NCBI GenBank assembly: GCA_017979445.1
Contig: CM030711.1
Location: 46,113,560 to 46,177,559, forward strand
Direction: 5' to 3'
From: Akebia trifoliata
Taxonomy: Eukaryota > Streptophyta > Magnoliopsida > Ranunculales > Lardizabalaceae
Length of the DNA stretch: 64,000 nucleotides
Shown here piece by piece: positions 34,663 through 46,679 of the stretch. Numbering within the stretch: the first letter of the stretch is position 1; each line of letters opens with the position of its first letter. The notes beneath the pieces were generated by a model. That model saw only the letters and a program-made list of their open reading frames with translations. It did no database searches and was not told the origin of the DNA. Both the position numbers and the translations under genes were made by a program.

Positions 34663-36103
34663 TTGTGAAATTGTCTTATTATGTTTTTAATTAATCAACA
34701 TTTGATTTTTTTTAATTTTTTAATTTTTTTCAATTATGTTGCTAACTAAGTAGGGTGTGGGGGACTTTTTTATTTTTCATATTTGTGTGCAAGTTTAAAG
34801 CATTTTAACATGTTCATCGAATTGGATGATCTCCATTATTGTTGCTCATCATCATCACTAAAGCCTTGTCGCAAAGACGTGGCTTTGGAAACCCCGAGGG
34901 GTTGGCTCAATGGCAATTTCGGACTGATAACCCCTAGGAATTAATGCTCCTACTGAGTATCGAACTCACGACCATGCGCGAGAGCGCACCCTCATTTACC
35001 TAGTGTGTGTGATGTGCAGGCATTGCACGTTCCCCAGGACTAGTCCTTAGACAAGACCGTGATTTATGGACTGGGCAAAGCCCAGATACAAGCCCAATCC
35101 ACTGTCTACAGGGATACTCAGTTATATATAATAAAAAAAGACATGGCATTAGACAGAGTGGAATGAAGGAACAAAATTTCGTTACCCACCACCAAATCCT
35201 AGGGATAAGGTTTTTGATGATGATTCTATTGAGATGGTTGCCTTGATTGTAGATATCGTTATCTGTTTGTTCTCTTTACAGTGGTTAAAATCTTATCTCA
35301 TTGATTGCTAAAGAGCTACCCATTATTGCTTGTTCTAGTGCTAAAGGAGACTGTTGATCGCTTTCAATTATTATAACCTAATTACTTGGTTTATTTTCTT
35401 CTCTCTATCAACCAAAACCCAAAACTCCATAATTTGATTATTTTATAGCTTAAAAACATCATTTAAATAATCCTCGAATTTTTTCCAATTTTTTTTTTCC
35501 TTAATTGAATCAAATTGCACCTCACTTTTCCAAACAAGTGCAGAATTAAAACTTGAATTACCATGTTTTCCTTGAAAGTTGGACCTACCCATCTTTAGAA
35601 ACTCACATAATGTTCTCAAGAATATTTTGGATATGGAGGTTGCTCAGTCTCATAAAGTAAAACTGCTATACAAATATGGAAGTTGTTCAACAACATTAGT
35701 ATAGCTAGTACTTAACCAATTCTAGAAGATCTGCAATCACTCTCTTTCATAGAAGCTACTATTGATCAACTTGATTAATAACAAAAAGGTGGTCGAAGAA
35801 GACCATATCATGTAGAATGTAGAACGTACACGTACTCACATTTTTATTAGCTTCTTTTGAGGAATCTATTGATGTATAAAGAACAACATCACAAAAGAGA
35901 TTACTTCTGCCAACATAGATTGTAACAAATCATGTAAATGCTCATAAAATTCCTGCCTAAACATACTCGAATATATATATGTAAGAACCATGAATAGTGT
36001 AAGTTTACAATAGTACAGAGTACAGACAACAATAGAGGGGGGAAAAAGTCTAAAATCTCTAATAAAACATACAAATTAATAAAGCACAAGAGATGGTGGG
36101 CAG
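34663..36103. other. Convergent intergenic region between PLAC8 and NPF
   Basis: Holds a LINE-tail-like fragment (about 34843-34875), a possible minus-strand tRNA-derived SINE (about 34880-35110) and otherwise AT-rich sequence containing both genes' 3' untranslated regions. No coding region is supported. Confidence 0.55.
34880..35110 (-). repeat. Possible tRNA-derived SINE
   Basis: The minus strand contains GGTCGTGAGTTCGATACTC, resembling a pol III B box, downstream of a GTGCGCTCTCGCGC segment, and it ends in CCATTGAGCCAACCCCTCGG. This stretch is richer in G and C than its surroundings and lacks coding signal. The family assignment is tentative. Confidence 0.35.
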
Positions 36104-38852
36104 TTACATCATTGGCTCGTCATCGTCCTCTCTCAGTTTTTGCTCGGAAGGCCCATAAAACCAACAACAAACTAGGTAATACAGAAAATTAGCAGAACTC
36201 AAGATAGCAAGGCCCCAGTAACAATAATCATAGTGACCTTTGTTTGGGTTTCTATCCACCCAGCTTGCCTTCCCTCCATGATTTGTAGCTCCATTAACGG
36301 TATCTATCAAAAAGCTCGCTAACAAGCCTGAAAAAGCGTTTCCGAGTGAAAATAGGGCCATTGCAAGACTAGCCATGTTCCTTGGAAGTTGAGAGTAGAA
36401 AAATTCTATTTGTCCAACTGCATTGAGACCCTCAGCTAGGCCAGCCACAATAAACTGTGGCACTAACCAAAAAGCAGACATACTTGTTACACCCATAGGG
36501 TTAGCTAACAACCCTTCTCGAATAGCAGTTCTTCTTCTAATAATCTCTACTATAGCTGATAACGAGGGAACACAAATTGCTAGAAACAATCCAATCCCCA
36601 TGCGCACTTCGCTACTAAGCCCACGTGGTTGTCCCGTGTACTTAGCAAGTAAAGGGACCATTACTCGATCATAGAAGGCAACCCATATCGTCAAAGTAAC
36701 GATCATGAACACACCAAAGCTTCCTGCTGGAATTTTGAAGGAACCAACAAAATGCCTATCCATGCTGAATGCCTGGAGTGTTGCAAAACCAGGATTAAGG
36801 CTTATGAAGCATATGATGCCTGTGGACCAAATGGGGAGGATTCGAACCAATGCTTTTAATGCTTCTACTTGTTCAACTGTACAGAGATTCCATGGTTTTG
36901 TTGCTGATCCATCTGGGTTTAAGTCTTTTTCAGGGTCTCTAAGTATGCAAGCTTTGTTTAGAAACCTACACAATAAAAATCAATAACAATGTATAAGATC
37001 AACTATCCTTCAAAGTATAAATAGAAATATTTATTAAGCAATTTTAATTTTTTTACTTTGATTTATATGTAATTATGGTTACTCTCCAAATGTCAATCAA
37101 GACATCTTGGTTTTGGCCAAAAAAGCAGAATGAAACATTGAATGTTTTGGAATTATCTTGAACTATTTGCGTCAAGAGTCTTGGTTTTTCTCGTGATTGG
37201 CAACACTTCGAGATAAATGAATACAACAACAAAAGGTATAGAGAATGAATATATTCTTACTGATAAAAATGAGTTGAATGGATTCAAGAGACAGACCCAC
37301 CCATTGAGGTGCAGGTGGGCTCGATGCTCGTTTTGATTATCATAACTGTTAAATCTATTGCATTCTTTTGGACTTCTACAAAATAAAAGCCCAAGATTTT
37401 TTTTATTTTGATATTACAGGGTTTACCCACACCCTTTTGGGATGGGACTAATCCTTACGGTTGTACACCCTGACCCACAAAAGTTTCCCAAAATGAAACA
37501 GAGTAAGTTAGGAGGCCATCAAATTTCGAACACCTGACCAGAGAAGGAGCGAATCAACAAAAAAAAAGCTCGATACTTTGTATATTTGGAAAACCAATTG
37601 GTGGACAAAAAAACTATTAATCAACATGATCGATGTGCTCTATAGATCGTATAAAGATTTAATGCCAAAGATAAATCCAACAGCTAGAAATCACTAAAGT
37701 ACCACTTTATACACTGTATGGATTAAAAAAAAAAAACAAAACAAAAATTGCAGACCCACTAATTAGAAAATCACAATTAACGTTGAACTTAGTTGTGTTG
37801 GTTCATCAAAGTGCAGTCCAAGTATGTCACTTGGGGTTCAAAGGAAACTTGGAGTTTGGGTAATTCCTTTAACTCCTCCCTTGAGTAACATAATCAAGAT
37901 GTGGATCTAATGCTATTTAGTAATATTTTAGTGGTTCCTTAGGGGGTTTCATAGTCATGATGATGATACCTCAATTTTTTTGATGGAGAGACGAGGTCGG
38001 AGTTGTTGGAGCAATGATAGACGCCATCAGAAGGATAAGCAAGAGACCTATTCTTAAATGTCACCACAATCACTTGAGCAAGACTACTAAATAAGCTCTT
38101 GTCAGCCATCACTTTGACATACAAAGGAGAACCCAAAAAGAACATAAGAGCAGATAACAACATTAGAATTGCAGGAATTCCAAAACCCACTTTCCATCCC
38201 AATTGATCTTGAATGTAAACTATGACTGTCAATGCAAGAATTGTCGATATTCCGATGGAAGCGTAGTACCAGTTGAAGTAACTCTGTAAAATTCTCCTAT
38301 TGTTTGGATTACCTTTCCTAATCAATTGATCTGCACCAAATGCTATAGAACATGGCCTAATCCCACCAGCACCAATTGAAATTAATCCAAAAGCACCAAA
38401 CAACATAGCGAGTTGTCCCGACGTCGGGGATTCACCCAAACTTGGTCTAGCACTTGGAATCATGGATGTCAACCATAGTAAAGTCACCCCCTATTATCAA
38501 GAAATTAACATTTCAAAATTAATAAAAATTCCTACATAAATATTTGATGTTTGTGGAAATTATAGAGAGAGAGAGAGAGATTTAACTTACACTAAGACTA
38601 AAGATTGATCCCAAAGCTATTGTCCGAAATCTACCCAAATAGGAATCAGATATGAAAGCTCCAATGATGGGTGTGAAATTTGTCATAGCATTCCATAATG
38701 ACAAAATACTCTGAGACTCAGCACTACTCATGTGATACACATTCAAAAGGTAGAAGATCATATTTGGCAGTATCCCATAACTCGAAATCTTTTCGAATGA
38801 TTCGTTAACTATAAATAAACATTAAAAAAAACCAAAGAATTAATGCATAATT

Positions 38853-38887
<35 letters not shown>

Positions 38888-38991
38888 TTGTATAAGGGAT
38901 TACCTATGATGAAGGGCATGGTTCTAAGACCACCCTTAAGCTTTGAAGGTGAAGAAGTATCCATCTTCTCCTCTTCATCTCTCTGATCCAT
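36104..38991 (-). CDS. NPF1: NRT1/PTR FAMILY (NPF1-type) proton-coupled transporter
   Basis: Minus-strand exons 38904-38991, 38591-38808, 37970-38490 and 36104-36965 join in frame to 562 aa, normal for the family. NPF proteins are 12-helix plasma-membrane or tonoplast importers that use the proton gradient to move nitrate, peptides, hormones or glucosides. Visible hallmarks: GGLRTMPFI, NESFEKISSYGI (proton-coupling ExxE[K/R] motif, E32 and E35), GAFISDSYLGRF, the PTR2 signature around GAGGIRPCSIAFGADQ (residues 142-157), GWKVGFGIPAILML, KLRFLNKAC, then the second half with IPAGSFGVFMIVTL, EGLNAVGQIEFFYSQLPRNM and NKGHYDYCYWGLA. The pattern matches Arabidopsis NPF1.2/1.3 as recalled; those have been tied to xylem-phloem nitrate transfer, but substrate here is unproven. 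A TATA box and CT-rich leader precede the ATG. The gene converges on the PLAC8 gene. Confidence 0.94.
36966..37969. other. NPF intron 3
   Basis: A 1.0-kb AT-rich intron between the two halves of the transporter (after SPSKKLR). No mobile element with readable ends or alternative exon was found. Confidence 0.65.
38856..38885. repeat. AC microsatellite in NPF intron 1
   Basis: Fifteen AC units (GT on the gene strand) fill about a third of the 95-bp first intron of the transporter gene (38809-38903). Confidence 0.85.
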
Positions 38992-39025
38992 ACTGCTTCA
39001 CTCCTCTTTCAGAACTCTAAGAACA

Positions 39026-39118
39026 CAGAGAGAGAGAGAGAGAGATTTTCTTTGTTTTTGTTTTTCTGACTGAAAGATTAAAGTAGAAGGAAAGCCTTGG
39101 AGATTCTACATTATATAG
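39026..39118 (-). promoter_or_regulatory. NPF leader CT repeat and TATA box
   Basis: On the gene strand CTATATAA (complement of 39111-39118) lies about 120 bp before the start codon, placing transcription start near 39085. Between that and the ATG is a CT repeat of about 20 bp (complement of the GA run 39026-39045), a frequent feature of plant 5' leaders. Confidence 0.5.
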
Positions 39119-41687
39119 TTAAAAAACTAAAGTGGTGTGGGCGATTGCGCGTAAAATGGGCTTGTGGCCCCCAACCTTGGGTCGGTCGAAGTGTAACTTT
39201 ATTTAATAAAGATTTCGTTAATAGTTAATTAGTTGTAATTTGTTTGTTTGTTTGTGTTTGGTATTAATTAGTGACCTTGATGATGTAGGAATTATTATTA
39301 ATATTTTTTAAGCGGACAGCCCTCGTTAAAATTTCCATAGAACCCTCTTCTTTCGAAGATTACACGTCACCATCTGAGGAGGTATCTCAAATATTGATGG
39401 AAAAGTAAGGATGTGAAATAAATACAAAACAAACCATGTGCCATATCATGAAGACTGTCCTACCAAAATTTTGAAATTAACTGTCAGCTTCAAAGTTGGA
39501 CTCGGTGATGTAGTGTTTGGTAAGGCAATTAATGGATCGGATTAGACTCAAACTCCAACTTCGATAACTATTGATCAAGGATTTTGAATTCGGGTTTGGA
39601 TCAACCATCTATCGAATCATTAGGGCACCCATAACTAGGTTGGGTTAAGTATGATTCCACGAAATCAAATAAAATGTGAGGTTATCTATATGGCCTAAGG
39701 ATTAGGATCCAGTTCCTATTCTATGGGAACAGTGTCTACGTGCCATATTTTGGTTGGATTTTAAGATATATTGAGCTCTTAAACAAGTTGTTTTCTACAT
39801 AGCATACTCCCCAATGTCTTTAATCTCCAATCGAAAAGTGTCATCTAAACACTGTTTATTGCTATAGGGATGAGACATCGATATGGATCATGACTCTTTG
39901 CCTAAAAGATGCATACCATTTTTTGTTTTGCATGTTGATTTTCAAACTAGAAAGTTTTCATTTGATTAATACTCGACTAATGTGGCATGGACACAGAATC
40001 ATAAATCTTTTTTCTTAGGATACAAAGCGACTGACACAGAACCATAGAAGTTGAAAAGTGATCTTGATTGCAAATTCAAGTCTAGCGATCCTAAAGTGGA
40101 AAATCATCTCCTTAACATGACATGTGGTCATCTTTAATTGACATGTGACCCTCCATGTTTTGTTGAAGATTTGAAATACCATCTGTTTCAAACTGAAGAC
40201 ATGTTTTTTTACCTTGGTCTTATTTTGTAGATTAATGAAAAATATCTAAAGCTCTTAATTTTTCTTTCCAAAATCAATCATCTTCAAACTTTATTGATAA
40301 GATTATGTTGATGATAATAAAGGTTTTGAGGTAATTTTTCATTAATATTTACTTTTCTAATGAGAGGAGACAAAGTATAAGTTATTCAACACCAACATTT
40401 GTGTTTGGATCTTACAAATGTCCCATCTTTACATTTAAACTTAATATAATCAAGATTATTTTTTATCAAAAATCAAGAAAGTTGCAATCACAACTTTGCA
40501 TTTTTATCATAAAAATTCCATTGCTTTATCAAGTTTGTTATTAAACAAACACTGTGAACCAAGTTAACCTAACTAAGTTAGTAAGATTTCAAATCTTATT
40601 AAGGATTGTTGGGTCCACATGAGTTATCACTTTGGCAATCCAATAATACAATCTTTTAGATTTCATCGAAAAACTCATATTCAACAAAAACAAATTAAAA
40701 AAATAATATGTTTTTTTAAAACTTGGTTCAAAGTGTTGAAAATAGATAACTACTGAACAATCAAATTTAAAACATAAAATTCTACAGTAAAAATTAACAT
40801 TTTTTTTTTTTTTAAGTTATTAGAATCTATCGTCAATCTCATGGCATCATATCATGTTTGTGAGGCTACAAATTGATGAAGTAGAAAATTTTCCTTACTA
40901 ACTTAATAAGGAATATGCTTTTCTCACTTAACAAACTTTAAAGTGAAATTCACGTAATTATAAATGATTAAATACATATGATACCCTCATTTCTTTTAAT
41001 CATATACCAACCATATCCCTCTCCGTGTTTTCAGTGAGTATAAACGTCGAAAAGAGATATAATATAATATATATGTATTAATTTAAAGAAGATGATATTA
41101 CAAGTATTTAATCTTTAAAAAAACGTGGATTCTACTACAAGTATTATCCAATAATAAACTTAATAAAGTAAGGGAGATTTTGCAATAAAAACTATACAAG
41201 TGTGTTTGTCCGATAAATCTCTCTTGGTAATATCCATTTCATTGTGTAAAAAGAACTCTTTAATTGATGTTTTAAATTACAAAGAACCCCTTTACGACGT
41301 TTCACACGGGATATCATTAGTTTGAAAATATGATACCCATGTATCTTAAATATCATCAATTTTAAAATATAATAATCCACGTGTCATGTAAAGAATAGTG
41401 TTTCTGCAAAAATTTGATGCAGGAAAGGAGCAGTATATTCGGACTCCTTTGTAGGTGCGTGTGGGACCGGTGAAGGAAGATGGTTGGAATCATCATAATT
41501 AGGGTCCCACCCTCTGGTTTCTAATTCAAATTTCTGTCTGATGTCATTGATTCAAGTATACCAGCAAAACCTCCTCAAGATATTTTCTTTGTGTCACGTG
41601 TGAACGTGTCTACTGTGGTAGCCGTGTTTGTCTCAGAATAATATGCCAATAGATAGTCCACTCCGTACGATTGAAAACGGATTCAAT

Positions 41688-42153
41688 CCGTCATAATCTG
41701 ACTTAGGCACGTGGCATACTTATTTGACACCTCTGCTGTGACAGATTCGGGTCATTCCTCGAGATACGGAACTACAACTTTTTATGGGAAACTGTGTTTT
41801 GTATCCTGAGGAATGCACATCTACGATCCAAAAGAGTTCTCGGTCCAGAGTGTCAATTGAGTATGCCACATGTCTAAGGCAGGGGCGGAGCCAGGATTTT
41901 GTTTTTGTTGGGGGCAAATTACAAATAGAAAAATTTTCTGATTTTCTATGGAGGCAAAGCAATAGAATGTTAAAATTTTTTGTGAGGGCAAATTACAAAT
42001 AGAAAAATTTTCAAAACTTCTGTGGGGGCAAAGCAGTAGAATGTTAATTTTTTTTAAAAATTATTAGTACCTCCCTATTGATTTTAAAAATTCTTGTGGG
42101 GGCAATTGCCCCCACTGTAAATCCGCCCCTGGTCTAAGGCAGATTATCACAAC
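41688..42153. mobile_element. Tourist-like element interrupted by a hAT MITE
   Basis: Outer arms (TCATAATCTGACTTAGGCAC on the left; complement TTGTGATAATCTGCCTTAGAC on the right) match the Tourist-like family at 26261-26469, including the GTGGCATACTCAATTGACAC block. The hAT MITE at 41880-42131 splits the right arm. Confidence 0.65.
41880..42131. mobile_element. hAT MITE with exact 8-bp target duplication
   Basis: A 252-bp element beginning CAGGGGCGGAGCCAGGATTTT and ending AAATCCGCCCCTG, with 10-bp perfect terminal inverted repeats (CAGGGGCGGA). The flanks are identical 8-mers GTCTAAGG (41872-41879 and 42132-42139). Inside are direct repeats of GGGGGCAAATTACAAATAG-like and AAAGCA(A/G)TAGAATGTTAA sequence. 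It has no coding capacity. Confidence 0.88.
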
Positions 42154-42599
42154 TTAATCCGATGATGTGTGAGACAAATATAAATTAAGAGAACTGCTAT
42201 AGGCATCCCAATTTTTTCTTAATACACTCAAATTAAAATCAAGAAAACTAGTGAATGATGGAGAATAACTAAGACTTTAAGTGCCAATAGAAGTTCTTTA
42301 GTTGTTATTATTATTTTTTTTTTTTAAATTAGGATTTTATATGACACTAATCATAATTATAAACCACAATTGAAATTGCTTGAATAACACTGTTATAATG
42401 TTGAGATTACAATTATCTTTGTAATGTTTGAAGAGTGTGTTTTAATATTTAATTTGGGTGTGATATATAATTTACAAAATTGGGGTATAATAAGTAAAAG
42501 TTGAGGTGTCAATAACAGTTCTCTAAAAATTGTGATGAGAAAAGTCATTAATTGGATCGAAATCCAATTTGGGTCACATCGAATTGTTTTGTCCTAGTG

Positions 42600-44350
42600 T
42601 AGGCTCATGGTATTAAAACTTGATTAATACTGAAATCAACTTGTTGGCGGAGCTGATTTAAATGTTTGTTATTTATATCAAATATAGATTTTGTTATTAT
42701 GCATTTACGAATTATTTATATATAATATTAAAAGATTATATTAGGCTAAGAAGAGATGACATCGAAAAGTCAACTCAGTATTATTGGGGCCGAGACAAAT
42801 CAATGAATCTACGTAAAAAAAAAAAAAAAAATTCAAGTAGAGATTTGTTGTTAATAAATTAAGATGTTAAGCTGTTAAATTAATGGTTAGAAATCATTGA
42901 TAAATATAAATTTTAGTATTTAGGTCACCAAAGTAATTAGGCGTGACATTCTTGCATCATGGCTGTGATAGGCAACCGAAAGTAGGTATAAGAGTTTCGT
43001 ATCTTTGCGATTGCAATGTTCATTTGAAGTAGATTTAAAGATAATGATAAAAAAAATTAAGTAAACTCGTCTTCAATGATTATTTGTTACAAAGCGAAGA
43101 TAAAATTTATTGAAAAATTGACGGTTTACTTCAGAAGAAAAACATATATATATATAAAATAATAAAATGTTCTTTATTTCCTTTCTTTTATGTTGATATA
43201 AAAAAAATACTCATTATCATCTTTATTTTGCATATTATGTTTTTTTTTTTTTAGGCCAAAGCGTTTCAAAGATTTTGAAGACTTTATGCTAAGGTGGTTG
43301 TCCATTTCATTTCTTGGTTGCACTTGTTCACCTCCTTTTCAATTTTTTTTTTCTTTAATAAAATTTTATTTATCAAAAAATAAAAGTTTAAGCTAATCGG
43401 CATTGAACGGGTTCACAAATTTATAATGAAACGTAATGCAAATTAGTTAACTTTATCCCATCAGAAGTGTGACAAGAGTATGCTCTTTTTGGTTGTGAGT
43501 TCAAAATCAAGTGCAACCTCTGAATAACCATTTGTGGGGATACTCCTTGAGTTATAATAAAAAAAAATAATAAAAACTAATAAATAATAAGCATTAATAA
43601 CCATTTGATCGTATACTTGGAAAGTTTTGAAAAACAAATTAATTACATTCAAAGCTCTTATACAAATCTAAATTTTTTTTAACTTGTACTAAATGTATTC
43701 TTCTATGTGGGCAAAAAGCACAAAGACAACATGTAGAATTTAAAATATTTAGAACAAATGTCCATAGAAGATGTGCCCTTTGAAGTATGTATTAAAAAGT
43801 CGTATGGAATTTGACCAATTTGATTATCTATTATTTATTACGTGATACAGTTAATTGATGCATGTGGGTTGTGGGCCCTTTAATTAGTTAAATAGGTCGT
43901 CTACCTAGCTTGATAGTCGGGCATTATGGTCCAACCTCTCATAATTTTTTATGTTTTTTCCTATTAAATACTACCCTACATATGGTGTGAACTACTTGAA
44001 ATTCACACTTAAGAGTTCACATTACTACTCCCCTAACCCGAAATGATAAAGAAACAAGGAAACAATTAATATTAAATATGGGTTTCTCCTACATATGGTG
44101 TGAACCACTTGAAATTCACAATTAGAGTTCACATTACTACTCCTCCAATGCGAAAAAATAAAGAAACAATTAATATTGAATCTAGTAGACCCATATACAC
44201 AATAACAACAACAAAATTAAAATAATAAATTAATTTTAGTCTTTGGATTCATTATTTGTAAAAGATGCTTCGTAGCCATTCGATTTGACTACTTTTTTTG
44301 TTTGAAAGGTTAGTCGAATTAACATGGCCTTAAACTTTTTATTTTTATTT
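42600..44350 (+). repeat. Segmental duplication, copy A
   Basis: Colinear blocks shared in direct orientation with 46680-49740: TGTTATTTATAT(C/G)AAATATA, AGAGATTTGTT(G/A)TTA, AAATTAAGATGTTAA, GGTTAGAAATCAT, TAGGTCACCAAA, CTTGCATCATG, GGCAACCGAAAGTAG, TCTCATA and TTTTTCCTATTAAATACTA. Within it, about 43972-44086 and 44089-44195 form a further tandem duplication (CTACATATGGTGTGAAC). Confidence 0.65.
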
Positions 44351-44496
44351 TTTATGGTTCACGGACTGAGATGATGGGCCAATATTTTAAGCTTTAATAG
44401 TGGCAAGATCTGAAGTGTGGGAGTGGGGTTTATACTCTCCTTTGAGGTGTAATGAGTTAGACATTTTTTATAAATATAAATATAAATATTAAAAAA

Positions 44497-45476
44497 AAGG
44501 AATGCTAACGTTCAATATTTCATGAGGATGTTAGCATATTCATTTTCAATAATACCCTTATCTATTTTTGTCTTTTAGTGAAATAGAAAATAATGTATTG
44601 GTTTTTTACATAATAAATGCTATGAGCATTTAAAATTTTTTTTCTAGTAAGGGTATGTTTGATTATATGGAAAGTCACTTTTCATGGAATTTGAAATCCA
44701 TGGAAAATTAGTTGTGGAAAATAGGTAGGGTTGGAAAATCAAATTCCATTGTTTGATTTCATTTGGATAAAAACATGAAAAAATATGAGAAAAAAGAAGA
44801 AGAGGAGAAGGAGGAAGAAGATGAGAGGAGGGGGAGAGGAAGAGGGAGGGGAGAGGATGTGGCGAATAAGGCGACGATGGCGACTACGGCGGCGGCGACG
44901 GTGGTGGCGACGACGGAGGTAAGTGAGGAAGATGGAGGGATAATGTGATGGTGGTAGTGGCGGAGGAGGTGAGGGATGGAGTAGAAGGAGAAGAAGAAAA
45001 AGAAGAAAAGAGAGAGAGAAGGTGGTCGGAGACGGAGCCGACAGCGACGGCGAGGTTAGTGTAATGGTGGTGATGGTGGTGGTGGTGGTAGTGGTGGTGG
45101 TAGGGAAGAATTGAGGATAGAAAATATGGGTGAATTTCATTTTCCCACCTATATGGGTGGGAAAGTGAAATCCATGATTTAGTGGACTTTTTGAATGGGG
45201 TGGAAAATGAATTTCCATTTCCATGTGCAATCAAACATTTGAAAAATGTCATTTTCCATGAAAATTGATTTTCCACCCTATTTTTCATGTGCAATCAAAC
45301 ATACCCTAAATGTTTTGACAATCATTGTCAATATAATAAATATATTTATTGTATAAAAGACTAACATACCATTGTCTTTTTCACTAAAAGATAAAACGAT
45401 GAGGGATATTATTGAAAAAAAAAAAGTGTTGGACGATACTAACATCCCCATGAGGTCTTAGACGTTAGCATTTCTC
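44497..45476. mobile_element. MULE-type MITE (outer element) with 9-bp target duplication
   Basis: Left end AAGGAATGCTAACGTTC and right end, complement GAGAAATGCTAACGTC, followed inward on both sides by a CATGAGG(A)TGTTAGCAT-like segment. The 9-bp repeat ATTAAAAAA flanks it at 44488-44496 and 45477-45485 (low complexity but exact). The element is split by the Tourist-like MITE at 44651-45306; an uninterrupted relative lies at about 28970-29325. Confidence 0.7.
44651..45306. mobile_element. Tourist-like (PIF/Harbinger) MITE nested in the MULE MITE
   Basis: Starts GGGTATGTTTGATTATATGG and ends CAATCAAACATACCC; arms continue as inverted ATGGAAA...TTTTCCA sequence. TAA occurs on both sides (44648-44650, 45307-45309), and the uninterrupted relative near 29160 has a single TAA at the matching place. 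The interior is GA/GGC-rich triplet repeat on one strand, which creates long but meaningless Ser/Thr/Pro open frames. Confidence 0.85.
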
Positions 45477-46342
45477 ATTAAAAAATATGGTCAATTTGAC
45501 CATTTTTGCAAAATAGATGATCATTTTTACAAAATAGCTATAGGATAAGACTAAGTACCACATCGTAAGACCCAGAAATATACACTCCAATGCATCTTCA
45601 CTCTTTGATATATCTCTTTTTAGTTAAACTTATACATATATGGAGAATGCTAACATCACGACTTTGATAGACATTATTAGCCTTCAAAAATATATCTATT
45701 TCATAATTTTTTTTTTTACATACCTTTTTGTATAAAGGTAATTTTTCTTTTGTAATGGTGCATGGATTCCATAAAGATTCACAAATAATTAGACAAAATA
45801 AAATGAGTTTAACTCGTTATATAAATATTTTAAAATTGGTTTCACCATCTCTATCCACATTCTCTTGAATATTTTTCTTACTCAGAGAGATGACAAATTA
45901 AGTCAGAGTTGGAGAATAATTTGGCAAGGAAAAGTTTTAAATTTTTTTTTAGAAAACTCAATAAAATTAGGAAAACATTAAATAAATAAAAAAATAAAAT
46001 AAGAATAATTCTTTTAATTATCACAAAAAAATGTATTTCATACATTAAATGATAAAATAACACTTAACAAATGTTAAAAACAAAAATAATCAATAACATT
46101 TTTCCAAGAAATTTGTCTCACATATTATCCGATCAAGATATGATTAATCTAGAACCTATATGAGTTATCAGATCAAATCCTTACTGCGTTGAGCCCTCGT
46201 CATGAGAACCCAAACCTTCAATCAAAGCCTTAAGTTATTGTATCAGGACATTTCAAATGTTAGGTTTGTTCAATCTCTTGACATCGTTACAAAATGGTGA
46301 TTGTCCATGAAATTTCTCATAGTCGCCTATTAGCGGATGACC

Positions 46343-46540
46343 TCAGGGGGGGATTTACATTGGGGACACTTGCCCCCGACAAGAATTTTCAAAGACTATG
46401 GATCAATGAGTTATTGCGACAGATAGAAAAATCTGACGTTATTGCTTCTACAAATAATTTTTTTTCCACTCTTAGTTGTTCCCACAAATATTTTTTTTCC
46501 TCATAGTTGCCTCTACAGGCAAAATCCTGTCCCCCCTTAA
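46343..46540. repeat. Diverged CAGGGG-type hAT MITE relative
   Basis: Contains GGATTTACATTGGGG, CACTTGCCCCCGACAAGAATT, GATCAATGAGTTATTGCGACA and, on the right, CAGGCAAAATCCTGTCCCCCC. The same order is found at about 22850-23100. Confidence 0.6.
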
Positions 46541-46679
46541 CCTGCTTCAAAGAATTGAAGGAACCATCTCCTTTACATGACACTAGACACACCTCCATGT
46601 TTTGGTGAATATTTAACCTTCCCTATGTTTTCAAATTGAGGACATCCTCTCACATCTATGTTTTTAAAATGGATTGACA

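Noticed and set aside
44739..45294. Long Ser/Thr/Pro/His-rich minus-strand frames
   Set aside because: They arise from GGT/GGA/GAA triplet repeats inside a Tourist-like MITE and have no domain structure.
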